Part shown: one piece after another, positions 1-5,175 of the stretch
Layout: each line of letters starts with the position of its first letter
Numbering within the stretch: position 1 is the first letter of the stretch
Assembly: GCA_030606505.1 (NCBI GenBank)
Contig: JAUWGI010000063.1
Coordinates: forward strand, 1 to 5,291
Length of the DNA: 5,291 nucleotides
Direction: 5' to 3'
From: Deltaproteobacteria bacterium
GTDB lineage: Bacteria > Chloroflexota > Dehalococcoidia > Dehalococcoidales > BS750m-G39
Made by a program: the position numbers and the translations under genes
Notes under the pieces: generated by a model
The model's database searches: none
What the model saw: the letters and a program-made list of their open reading frames with translations, nothing else
Told to the model about the DNA's origin: nothing

Positions 1-26
1 AACGCCCGCTAAAAATCAGGCTATTT

Positions 27-50
27 CCTCCCCTTATCCCCCCACCCTCA
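27..50 (-). repeat. Degenerate repeat copy 3, beyond the DUF4760-like gene
   Basis: It aligns with 593-616 with 21 identities in 23 aligned pairs and two single-base gaps. Both share CCTCC, TTATC, CCCAC and CTCA blocks on the plus strand. The minus-strand reading contains a GGGGAGG ribosome-binding-like stretch, so it could also lead into another minus-strand gene outside the window. The copies at 27 and 593 bracket one gene like the boundaries of a cassette. Confidence 0.4.
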
Positions 51-72
51 TAGGTTCCGCCTCTAAGACTCT

Positions 73-570
73 CTATTGACTGGGTTCGTTTAACTTCTCT
101 GTTAAGTCGTCAAACCATTTATAGATGTTTTCGTCATTATATTTCTTACGCAGGTATTTTATAGCTGGAACATAGAGCTTATGGTAATATCCTATTGCAG
201 TACCGAAGAGGTCTTTTGTTAATTGCTTACTGAGGCAAGAAGTGTTAACAAGAACTCCTAGAGCTTCAAAGAAGTCTGGTAGCCTTACTAAAACGTAATA
301 CTCATCATGATTGCTTTCCCTTAGTTTCTGCACTGCATCTTTTAGTTCAGAGCCATTTTTGTAATTCCGTACCGCTTTTCTTGCCTCTGTTAATTTCTCC
401 TCATTCCAACGTCTTGAAAGGTCTGTTAGTAGTTGTGCCTCTCTAGTCCTTTCAACGCACTTAATCTGGTTCCTTGCGTAAAATGCTGCTGCAAGTAATA
501 TCAAGACAGTCAACCCCGCTGCAATGGCTGTTACTATATCTGTCCAAGCTATGGTAATCGTTTCCTCCAT
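73..570 (-). CDS. Single-pass membrane protein, DUF4760-like, function unknown
   Basis: This 165-residue protein has one N-terminal hydrophobic segment (about residues 11-31), then a basic, helical, probably cytoplasmic domain. Visible landmarks are a RRWNEE stretch near residue 53, a LPDFFEALG stretch near residue 97, and an aromatic C-terminal part ending in a WFDDL motif. This layout resembles small DUF4760-type proteins, which have no established biochemical role; the family call is from memory of the pattern and is moderate. No catalytic motif is seen. The gene is markedly AT-richer than guaA just upstream (123-base gap, same strand) and lies between repeats resembling the guaA 3' end, suggesting acquired cargo. 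The ATG at 570 is the only good start: an in-frame stop lies 7-9 bases upstream. Its Shine-Dalgarno is 22 bases away across a hairpin. No convincing promoter was found, so it may be read from guaA or from element DNA. Confidence 0.8.
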   Translation of the reverse strand: MEETITIAWTDIVTAIAAGLTVLILLAAAFYARNQIKCVERTREAQLLTDLSRRWNEEKLTEARKAVRNYKNGSELKDAVQKLRESNHDEYYVLVRLPDFFEALGVLVNTSCLSKQLTKDLFGTAIGYYHKLYVPAIKYLRKKYNDENIYKWFDDLTEKLNEPSQ

Positions 571-572
571 AT

Positions 573-589
573 CTAGCTATTCTCGCTAG
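573..589 (-). other. Small hairpin between Shine-Dalgarno and start codon
   Basis: CTAGC (573-577) and GCTAG (585-589) are perfect inverted copies around a 7-base loop. The 5 bp stem sits exactly between the AAGGGAGG ribosome-binding sequence and the ATG at 570. It could fold in the mRNA and bring the two together. The stem is short, so its stability is uncertain. Confidence 0.4.
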
Positions 590-592
590 TAG

Positions 593-600
593 CCTCCCTT
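593..600 (-). promoter_or_regulatory. Distant Shine-Dalgarno for the DUF4760-like gene
   Basis: On the minus strand this reads AAGGGAGG, a very strong anti-16S match. It ends 22 bases before the ATG at 570, which is too far for normal initiation. A 17-base hairpin (573-589) fills most of the gap, and removing it leaves an effective spacing of 5 bases. Alternatively the octamer is simply part of the repeat at 593-616 and is not used. Confidence 0.45.
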
Positions 601-603
601 ATC

Positions 604-623
604 ACTCCCACTCTCAAGTTTAC
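604..623 (-). repeat. att-like repeat copy 2, between guaA and the DUF4760-like gene
   Basis: It carries the exact 11-mer ACTCCCACTCT at 604-614 in the same orientation as in guaA, 92 bases away, with 16 of 20 bases matching overall. Its left flank (593-616) also matches 27-50 beyond the downstream gene. It lies in the AT-rich patch. A site-specific recombination scar is the likeliest reading; chance similarity of purine-rich sequence is the alternative. Confidence 0.5.
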
Positions 624-693
624 ATAACGCTTGAAACAAATATTCGTAGCTAACTAGCTTTGAATTGTTTCCCCGGCTTTTTTCACCTTCGTT

Positions 694-2379
694 TTACTCC
701 CACTCTATAGTGGACGGAGGCTTGGAGGTTATATCATAGACCACCCGGTTTACTTCCGGGACTTCGTTGACGATTCGGTTGGAGATGCGGGCCAGGACAT
801 CGTAGGGGAGGCGGGACCAGTCGGCGGTCATGGCGTCGTCGCTGGTGACGGCGCGCACCGCCACCAGGTAGCCGTAGGTTCTAAAGTCCCCCATCACCCC
901 CACGCTGCGGACATCGGTAAGTATGGCAAAGCTCTGCCAGAGCTGGCGGTAGAGCTTGGCTTTCTTAATCTCGCTCATCACCACCCAGTCGGCCGCCCGC
1001 AGTATCTCCAGCTTCTCTTTAGTCACCTCGCCGATAATTCTGATAGCCAGCCCGGGACCGGGGAAAGGCTGCCGCCAGACCATCTCTTCGGGCAGGCCCA
1101 GCTCCAGCCCCACCTGGCGTACCTCGTCCTTGAACAGGTAGCGCAGCGGCTCCAGCAGCTTTAGCGTCATCTTGGCCGGCAGCCCGCCAACATTATGATG
1201 GGACTTTATCTTGGCGGCGGCGGTGCTTCCCGAAGAGGCGCTCTCGATGACATCGGGATAGAGCGTCCCCTGGGCCAGGAAATCCACCTTGCCGATTTTC
1301 TGGGCTTCCTCCTCGAAGACGTTGATAAACTCCTCGCCGATAATCTTTCTCTTGGTCTCGGGGTCGGTCACCCCTTTCAGACGGTCGAGGAAACGCTCGC
1401 TGGCATCGATATAGATGATATTCATGCCCATATTGAGGCGGAAGGTATTGAAGGTTCTTTCCACCTCCTCGCGGCGCAGCATGCCGTGGTTGACGAAGAT
1501 GCAGGTGAGCTGGTCGCCGATAGCCCGGTGAATGACAGTGGACACCACCGATGAGTCAACCCCGCCCGATAGGGCGCTGATGACTTTGCCCTTACCCACC
1601 TCTTTCTGGATTTTGGTGAGACTATCGGTGATGAAGTTGCCCATCGTCCAGTTGCCCTGGCAGCCGCATATGCGGTAGATAAAATTCTTTAAGATGGCCT
1701 TGCCTTCGGGGGTGTGGGCTACCTCGGGGTGGAACTGGAGGCCGAATATATTCTTGTCGTTGCCGATAGCGGCGAAGGGCGAGTTATCGGTGTAAGCCAG
1801 GACGTTAAAATCGGGCGGCATCGCTTCGATTTTGTCGCCGTGGCTCATCCACACCGGCGTGGACTGGGGCACATTGGCAAAGAGAGGTGAATCAACCCCG
1901 CCCAGGTGAAGCAGGGCGTGGCCGTACTCGCGCTTGGTCCCCGGCATGACCTGTCCGCCCATCTGGTGGGTGATGACCTGCATCCCGTAGCATATGCCCA
2001 GTATGGGCAGACGGCTCTCATAGATATAAGACGGCGCCATGGGGGCGTTGGTTTCATAGACGCTGCCCGGCCCTCCGGAAAGGATAAACCCCTTGGGGTT
2101 CAGGGGTGCTATCTTCTCCCAGGGGGTGTCGGGGGAGACCAGTTCGCAGTATACCTGGCATTCGCGCACCCGGCGGGCGATAAGCAGGCTGTACTGGGAG
2201 CCGAAGTCAATAACGATGATAGCCTCGCGCTCACCGCTGGGGATGGCCTCTCTGGCCGCCGCCGGCTGCTCACCGCTTATCTCTTTAGCGATTTCCAGGT
2301 AGGTAGAAACCTCGATATCGCCGCTGGTAGCCACGCGGCGGCTGGCTTTTGGGGTTTGTTTTGCCTTGCCCTTAGCCAT
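694..2379 (-). CDS. guaA: GMP synthase (glutamine-hydrolysing)
   Basis: It converts XMP to GMP in cytoplasmic purine synthesis, using glutamine-derived ammonia and ATP. Numbering from the ATG at 2379 (561 aa), the class I glutamine amidotransferase domain shows FGSQY at 59-63, the SGGPGS oxyanion region, nucleophile Cys130 in GICYG, and the His217/Glu219 pair in FHPE. The ATP pyrophosphatase domain has the P-loop SGGVDSS at 271-277 and a HHNVGGLP block near 394-401. The C-terminal dimerisation/XMP-binding domain has QPFPGPG near 437 and DITSKPP at 549-555, ending in IEWE. All catalytic motifs are intact. The N-terminus is about 40 residues longer than in E. coli GuaA, rich in Lys, Arg and Ala. 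A GTG at 2400 would add 7 residues, but it lies inside the promoter spacer, so the ATG at 2379 is preferred. It is divergent from the AsnC-domain gene. Confidence 0.97.
   Translation of the reverse strand: MAKGKAKQTPKASRRVATSGDIEVSTYLEIAKEISGEQPAAAREAIPSGEREAIIVIDFGSQYSLLIARRVRECQVYCELVSPDTPWEKIAPLNPKGFILSGGPGSVYETNAPMAPSYIYESRLPILGICYGMQVITHQMGGQVMPGTKREYGHALLHLGGVDSPLFANVPQSTPVWMSHGDKIEAMPPDFNVLAYTDNSPFAAIGNDKNIFGLQFHPEVAHTPEGKAILKNFIYRICGCQGNWTMGNFITDSLTKIQKEVGKGKVISALSGGVDSSVVSTVIHRAIGDQLTCIFVNHGMLRREEVERTFNTFRLNMGMNIIYIDASERFLDRLKGVTDPETKRKIIGEEFINVFEEEAQKIGKVDFLAQGTLYPDVIESASSGSTAAAKIKSHHNVGGLPAKMTLKLLEPLRYLFKDEVRQVGLELGLPEEMVWRQPFPGPGLAIRIIGEVTKEKLEILRAADWVVMSEIKKAKLYRQLWQSFAILTDVRSVGVMGDFRTYGYLVAVRAVTSDDAMTADWSRLPYDVLARISNRIVNEVPEVNRVVYDITSKPPSTIEWE
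696..715 (-). repeat. att-like repeat copy 1, within the guaA 3' end
   Basis: The last sense codons of guaA plus the first base of its stop contain the 11-mer ACTCCCACTCT (plus-strand reading, 696-706). This recurs exactly at 604-614. Over 20 bases the two copies match at 16 positions. The 3' end of guaA is a documented insertion point for genomic islands in many bacteria, so this is the natural candidate for an attB-derived core. Confidence 0.5.
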
Positions 2380-2390
2380 GTATTGAAAAT

Positions 2391-2419
2391 AGATTACCAC
2401 TAAGCCAGGTGGTTGTCAA
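2391..2419 (-). promoter_or_regulatory. Sigma70-type promoter of guaA
   Basis: Minus strand: a perfect -35 TTGACA (2414-2419), a 17-base spacer and a -10 TAATCT (2391-2396). Transcription would begin near 2383-2384, only about 4-5 bases before the ATG at 2379. No Shine-Dalgarno is seen, so the mRNA is predicted to be nearly leaderless. Confidence 0.6.
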
Positions 2420-2431
2420 AGGATTTATTGC

Positions 2432-2460
2432 TTGCCAGCAGGCCCGATAGGGAATATAAT
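2432..2460 (+). promoter_or_regulatory. Sigma70-type promoter of the AsnC-domain gene
   Basis: Plus strand: -35 TTGCCA (2432-2437, one mismatch), a 17-base spacer and a perfect -10 TATAAT (2455-2460). The expected start is near 2467, about two bases before the ATG at 2469. It is back to back with the guaA promoter, with 12 bases between the two -35 boxes. Confidence 0.65.
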
Positions 2461-2468
2461 ATTGTTAT

Positions 2469-2702
2469 ATGATAAAGGGCTATCTTCTGGTTAAATTAAT
2501 CCCCGGTCTGGAATCCAGTGCTCTGTCCCAGATTCGCGCCATTCCCGGAGTCACCGAGTTGAACCTGGTATTCGGGGGGTGGGATGCCATCGCCACTGCC
2601 GAAGCCAAGAGCCTCTTTGAGTTGTCCCGGATAATCGTCAGCGAAGTGCGCAGTGTTCAGGGTGTCCAGGATACGTCGACGCTGGTGCAGGGTGAGCTTT
2701 AG
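2469..2702 (+). CDS. Stand-alone Lrp/AsnC ligand-binding (RAM) domain protein
   Basis: The 77-residue protein consists only of the alpha-beta ligand-binding domain found at the C-terminus of Lrp/AsnC regulators. It starts with a beta strand (GYLLVKL), then a helix (ESSALSQIRAI), then the family-typical PGV, a VFGGWDAIA strand-turn, a second helix and a final VQDTSTLV strand. There is no DNA-binding helix-turn-helix, so by family knowledge it probably oligomerises and senses a small molecule, often an amino acid, or modulates a full-length Lrp/AsnC partner. The actual ligand cannot be read from the sequence. The gene is divergent from guaA, has its own promoter and ends in a terminator, so it appears monocistronic. 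The ATG fits the family N-terminus. The only Shine-Dalgarno-like bases, AGGGA at 2449-2453, are 15 bases away and lie within the promoter. Confidence 0.88.
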   Translation: MIKGYLLVKLIPGLESSALSQIRAIPGVTELNLVFGGWDAIATAEAKSLFELSRIIVSEVRSVQGVQDTSTLVQGEL

Positions 2703-2733
2703 GCACACGTTATTTTGCCGAAAAGGGACAGGG

Positions 2734-2762
2734 CCAGCGTGACTGCTGGTTTGCTTTTATTT
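2734..2762 (+). terminator. Intrinsic terminator after the AsnC-domain gene
   Basis: CCAGC (2734-2738) pairs with GCTGG (2745-2749) around a 6-base loop. Two flanking G-T pairs may extend the stem. It is followed by the T-rich run TTTGCTTTTATTT. It lies 31 bases after the stop codon. Confidence 0.65.
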
Positions 2763-2787
2763 CCGGCTAATATTACTCACGCCGGTA

Positions 2788-2817
2788 TTGAGTTTCTCTA
2801 GTAGTTTGTTGTATTAT
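2788..2817 (+). promoter_or_regulatory. Probable promoter of the CBS-ACT gene
   Basis: -35-like TTGAGT (2788-2793), an 18-base spacer and -10 TATTAT (2812-2817, one mismatch). The predicted start near 2824 leaves a leader of about 30 bases carrying the Shine-Dalgarno. A CCGGC/GCCGG inverted repeat (2763-2767 and 2781-2785) ends two bases before the -35 box and might be an operator. Confidence 0.45.
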
Positions 2818-2842
2818 AAAATCTGCAATCGGGGATGATAAA

Positions 2843-2848
2843 AGGAGG
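2843..2848 (+). promoter_or_regulatory. Strong Shine-Dalgarno of the CBS-ACT gene
   Basis: AGGAGG lies 5 bases before the ATG at 2854 and fixes that start. It contrasts with the apparently leaderless AsnC-domain gene just upstream. Confidence 0.85.
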
Positions 2849-2853
2849 GCAAA

Positions 2854-3495
2854 ATGAATGTTCGTGATATCATGACCACCAATGTAGTCACTATTCCCAG
2901 CAATACCAGCCTTGCTGATGCCAAACGGATAATGGAGGCGCATCGCATCCGCCGGCTGCCGGTGGTGGACAAGGGAAAGTTAGTTGGTATTGTGACCGAA
3001 CACCGTCTGGAAAGCGTGTCTCCATCTAAAGCCACCTCTCTCAGTGTCTGGGAGCTGAGCTACCTTCTGGAGAAGACCATGGTGAAGGAAATCATGGAGC
3101 GGGACGTGATAACCTGCTCGCCGGATATGAGCGCTGAGGAGTCGCTAGCTGTGGCCCAGGGTAACAAAGTGGGGGCACTGGTGGTGGTTGAAGATGGCAG
3201 GGTAGTTGGCATATCCACCACCAATGATTTCTTCTACAAGATTGTCAATCCCATTCTCGGTATAGGTGAGCCCGGCAGCCGCATTGAGATTACCGGCGGT
3301 GGTGAGGGTAAGGCGTTGCAAGAGATAATCTCTACGGTAAATAAGCTCGGGTTGGAGATTACCACCGTCCACATCGAGCAGTTACCTGATACGAAAGTAA
3401 AGGATGTCTGTGTTCACGTTAATAATGGAGATGTCAAGAAGCTTGTTGCTGAGCTGAAGGCTAAGGGATACAAGTTAAGCGTCAGGCGGCGCTAA
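2854..3495 (+). CDS. CBS-CBS-ACT domain protein, AcuB-like
   Basis: This 213-residue soluble protein has no membrane segment. CBS domain 1 spans about residues 2-52 (VRDIMTTNVVTIP, then RRLPVVDKGKLVGIVTEHRL). CBS domain 2 spans about 77-130 (VKEIMERDVITCSP, then GALVVVEDGRVVGISTTNDF). A C-terminal ACT-like domain spans about 142-210 (SRIEITGG, a helix, GLEITTVHIEQ, then DVCVHVNN). Architecture and length match Bacillus AcuB (about 214 aa). CBS pairs typically bind adenine nucleotides and ACT domains bind amino acids or similar ligands, so it is probably an energy- or metabolite-responsive regulator of another enzyme. No acuA or acuC neighbours and no fused enzyme are present, so an acetoin role is unsupported and no symbol is given. 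It has its own promoter and Shine-Dalgarno, and converges with the ferritin-like operon. Confidence 0.9.
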   Translation: MNVRDIMTTNVVTIPSNTSLADAKRIMEAHRIRRLPVVDKGKLVGIVTEHRLESVSPSKATSLSVWELSYLLEKTMVKEIMERDVITCSPDMSAEESLAVAQGNKVGALVVVEDGRVVGISTTNDFFYKIVNPILGIGEPGSRIEITGGGEGKALQEIISTVNKLGLEITTVHIEQLPDTKVKDVCVHVNNGDVKKLVAELKAKGYKLSVRRR

Positions 3496-3505
3496 GCCTG
3501 GTAGT

Positions 3506-3991
3506 TTAAAGAGCCGCGAGCTTTTTCTTTAGTTCCGAGAGCTGTCTCAGGTGTGATTTTTCCTCGGCGATTATCTTATTTACCGTGGCTTGCGCTCTTT
3601 GGGGCATTACCTCTTTCATCTCGTAGTAGAAGAGTATGGAGTCCTTTTCCGCCCTGATAGCCAGTTCCAGGGCGGCGGTATCGCTCTCGGCCTGAGCCGC
3701 CATTTCGCTGGTGACCAGGTCGTCGCTGAAAACGGCGCTGTCAACCAATGCCCTGAGGTAGGCGGTATACTGCCCGCTCTCGTCGGCTGGAACCTGGAAT
3801 TTATCGGCTTCCTCGAGCATACCTTTAAAAATCTCGATGTGATCTCGCTCCATATCGGCTAGGTAGTTAAAGACCTCGCGGGCGGCTTCGTTCTGGGTTG
3901 ACTTGGCCATGACATCGTAGAAGACGATACCCCGCCCCTCAATCCCGATGGCGATATTAATCAGCTCACTGCCGGAAAAAGAGATTGACAT
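3506..3991 (-). CDS. Ferritin-like di-iron protein (rubrerythrin-type, no rubredoxin domain)
   Basis: A 161-residue all-helical protein with the spacing of a ferritin-like four-helix bundle. Candidate di-iron ligands are Glu18 in the first helix, Glu48 and His51 (ERDH), Glu115 in the third helix, and Glu144 and His147 (EKSH). Two ExxH motifs separated by about 96 residues are typical of the rubrerythrin/COG1633 group. The protein ends after the fourth helix, so the rubredoxin-like Cys4 iron site of classical rubrerythrins is missing. Iron oxidation, peroxide reduction or iron sensing are possible; peroxidase activity would need an external electron donor. It lies 36 bases downstream of the duplicated ferritin-like gene on the same strand, probably in one operon. 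The Shine-Dalgarno GGGAGG (4003-4008) is 11 bases from the ATG, longer than ideal. Confidence 0.88.
   Translation of the reverse strand: MSISFSGSELINIAIGIEGRGIVFYDVMAKSTQNEAAREVFNYLADMERDHIEIFKGMLEEADKFQVPADESGQYTAYLRALVDSAVFSDDLVTSEMAAQAESDTAALELAIRAEKDSILFYYEMKEVMPQRAQATVNKIIAEEKSHLRQLSELKKKLAAL
3508..3530 (+). terminator. Possible terminator of the CBS-ACT gene, inside the convergent gene's end
   Basis: AAAGAGC (3508-3514) can pair with GCTTTTT (3520-3526), including one G-T pair, around a 5-base loop. The T-rich run continues to 3530. The same bases encode the Lys-Leu-Ala-Ala-Leu tail of the opposing ferritin-like gene. A second inverted repeat, CAGGC/GCCTG (3483-3487 and 3496-3500), spans the CBS-ACT stop codon. 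The stem is weak and A-T rich. Confidence 0.4.
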
Positions 3992-4002
3992 TTAGCTTAG
4001 TG

Positions 4003-4010
4003 CCTCCCTT
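4003..4010 (-). promoter_or_regulatory. Shine-Dalgarno of the single-domain ferritin-like gene
   Basis: The minus strand reads AAGGGAGG, with 11 bases between GGAGG and the ATG at 3991. It is the same octamer found at 593-600. Confidence 0.6.
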
Positions 4011-4027
4011 CTTAGATATAAGTCAGG

Positions 4028-4867
4028 CTACTTTTCCTCTTCTTTAAGCAGGTCGGTAAAGACCTCGGTGTGGTAGATTTCGTGGTCCCTTATGCGAATC
4101 AGCAGTGCTTTAAGGCCGGGGTCTTTCACCTTCTTGGCGGCCTTGTCATAGGCCTCGGCCACTTCCTTCTCAATCTTGATGTCAGCCCGCAGCATATCGG
4201 CGGTCTTCCGGGAGCGGTCGACTTTGCTATGCTCGATTAGGGGGCGGCTGCCGCCGTCGATTATCTCCTCGGCCAGCCAGCACAGGTGCTGCATCTCGTT
4301 GATGGCCTGGTCTTCCAGTTCCTTCTTGGCCTCGGCGTTGGGCGATAGGTATGATTGAAGCAGGTACTGGAGGATAACGGTGTACTCGTGCTCGATGCCC
4401 CAGTTAAGCACCTCGGTGACCTCGTCCTTTTTATCGCCCCGGTGGTCGGTAGACCTCTCCTTCCTGGCTTTATCCACGAAATGGACGAAATCGCCCCGGT
4501 GGGACTCCTCGTCGGAGAGGATACGCTTGAGCAGCCTTTTTATCTTTGGGTCGTCGATGGCCTTGATGTGCTCTTTGTAAAGCTTGATACCATCGTCTTC
4601 CTGCAGTATGTCGTTGCTCATCCACTCGGATACCGCCTTGCCCCCCGTCCGCATCGTCCCCCGTTCCAGGCTGGGGGTGCCGCCCAGCTCGACGACGTTC
4701 TCGGCCAGCCAGTCCAGGTGGCGCATCTCCTCCCGGGCCATAGCCTCAATCTCGCAGGACATCTCGCCCTCGCCCATGGCGTAGGCGTGGCTCAGGTACT
4801 GGATGATGGCGGCGTGCTCCCCCTCGATGTCTTGGTTAAGCATCTTGATGATTTCTTTCTTGTCCAT
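4028..4867 (-). CDS. Tandem-duplicated ferritin-like di-iron protein
   Basis: The 279-residue protein is built from two homologous ferritin-like four-helix bundles. Half 1 (about 1-135) shows IEGEH at 14-18, E47xxH50 (EMRH), an acidic/Tyr third helix, and E120xxH123 (EESH). Half 2 (about 145-279) shows IEHEY at 158-162, E191xxH194 (EMQH), IEKEVAEAY near 232, and E263xxH266 (EIYH). Matching histidines are 143-144 residues apart. The WLAE stretch after each first ExxH and the segments after it align well. Both halves keep the likely iron ligands, so neither looks degenerate. A charged linker (about 134-148) joins them. It resembles bacterioferritin/COG2193-type single-domain proteins fused head to tail; storage, iron oxidation and peroxide defence are all possible. 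GGAGG at 4873-4877 sits 5 bases before the ATG. The upstream gene ends 15 bases away and another ferritin-like gene follows. Confidence 0.9.
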   Translation of the reverse strand: MDKKEIIKMLNQDIEGEHAAIIQYLSHAYAMGEGEMSCEIEAMAREEMRHLDWLAENVVELGGTPSLERGTMRTGGKAVSEWMSNDILQEDDGIKLYKEHIKAIDDPKIKRLLKRILSDEESHRGDFVHFVDKARKERSTDHRGDKKDEVTEVLNWGIEHEYTVILQYLLQSYLSPNAEAKKELEDQAINEMQHLCWLAEEIIDGGSRPLIEHSKVDRSRKTADMLRADIKIEKEVAEAYDKAAKKVKDPGLKALLIRIRDHEIYHTEVFTDLLKEEEK

Positions 4868-4872
4868 GGCCC

Positions 4873-4877
4873 CCTCC
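4873..4877 (-). promoter_or_regulatory. Shine-Dalgarno of the duplicated ferritin-like gene
   Basis: The minus strand reads GGAGG, 5 bases before the ATG at 4867, within the 15-base gap after the upstream stop. It fixes the start and supports operon translation. Confidence 0.8.
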
Positions 4878-4882
4878 GCTGA

Positions 4883-5155
4883 TTATTTCGGTCTGAAGTA
4901 TGACCGGGTCATACGGACAATCCATCCCCAGTGCAGGATGACATGCACCAATACTATAACCGCCAGGGCGACGGCTGTCCAGTCATGCAGGACAATCCAG
5001 CTATCTCTTGACCAGATAAAGGTGCTGTCAGCACCCCTGCCCCCCATATAGCCCCGCGGCAGCACCACCCACAGGATAAAGCCGGTTATCCCCTGGAACA
5101 GGGCAAACACCGCCATAATAAAGGCTAAGAGATAGTTCCTGGTCGCCTTTCTCAT
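4883..5155 (-). CDS. Small two-helix membrane protein, DUF4405-like, probable heme b binder
   Basis: The 90-residue protein has two transmembrane segments, about residues 8-31 and 58-79. They are joined by a Gly-rich loop (PRGYMGGRG) and a short amphipathic part before the second helix. His57 (LHDW), His71 and His75 (VHVILHW) lie at and within helix 2, the pattern of DUF4405 proteins, which resemble small cytochrome b-type membrane subunits. The basic C-terminus suggests both ends are cytoplasmic. Heme binding is inferred from these histidines and is not proven; a complex with another subunit would be needed for bis-histidine ligation across helices. It lies 20 bases after the winged-helix-like gene and 15 bases before the duplicated ferritin-like gene, so it is probably co-transcribed. 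An electron route to or from the ferritin-like proteins is conceivable. The Shine-Dalgarno is weak (AGAG). Confidence 0.82.
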   Translation of the reverse strand: MRKATRNYLLAFIMAVFALFQGITGFILWVVLPRGYMGGRGADSTFIWSRDSWIVLHDWTAVALAVIVLVHVILHWGWIVRMTRSYFRPK

Positions 5156-5175
5156 TCATTATCTCTATTCAGTAT

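Noticed and set aside
1..72. Start of another minus-strand gene at the left edge
   Set aside because: A GGGGAGG stretch could be a ribosome-binding site, but no credible start codon and open frame can be followed before the window ends.
571..693. Integron attC-type site between guaA and the AT-rich gene
   Set aside because: Several GTTA/TAAC and CTAG motifs looked suggestive, but none fits the RYYYAAC/GTTRRRY core pair, and the long imperfect palindrome of attC is missing.
616..693. Intrinsic terminator after guaA
   Set aside because: There is no GC-rich stem followed by a T-run on the minus strand; only very short AGCTA/TAGCT arms are present.
2398..2400. GTG as the guaA start
   Set aside because: It lies in the 17-base spacer between the -35 and -10 boxes, so it would not be in the transcript from that promoter; no Shine-Dalgarno precedes it.
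1906..2403. 165-codon open frame on the plus strand
   Set aside because: It lies wholly opposite guaA, which has complete conserved motifs. The translation shows no recognisable domain and is explained by GC-rich antisense.
2380..2468. Purine riboswitch upstream of guaA
   Set aside because: There is no room: the intergenic region is filled by two promoters and the predicted leader is only a few bases.
4355..4882. 175-codon open frame on the plus strand
   Set aside because: It is antisense to the duplicated ferritin-like gene; the low-complexity Leu/Val/Asp-rich product mirrors the helical repeats of the real gene.
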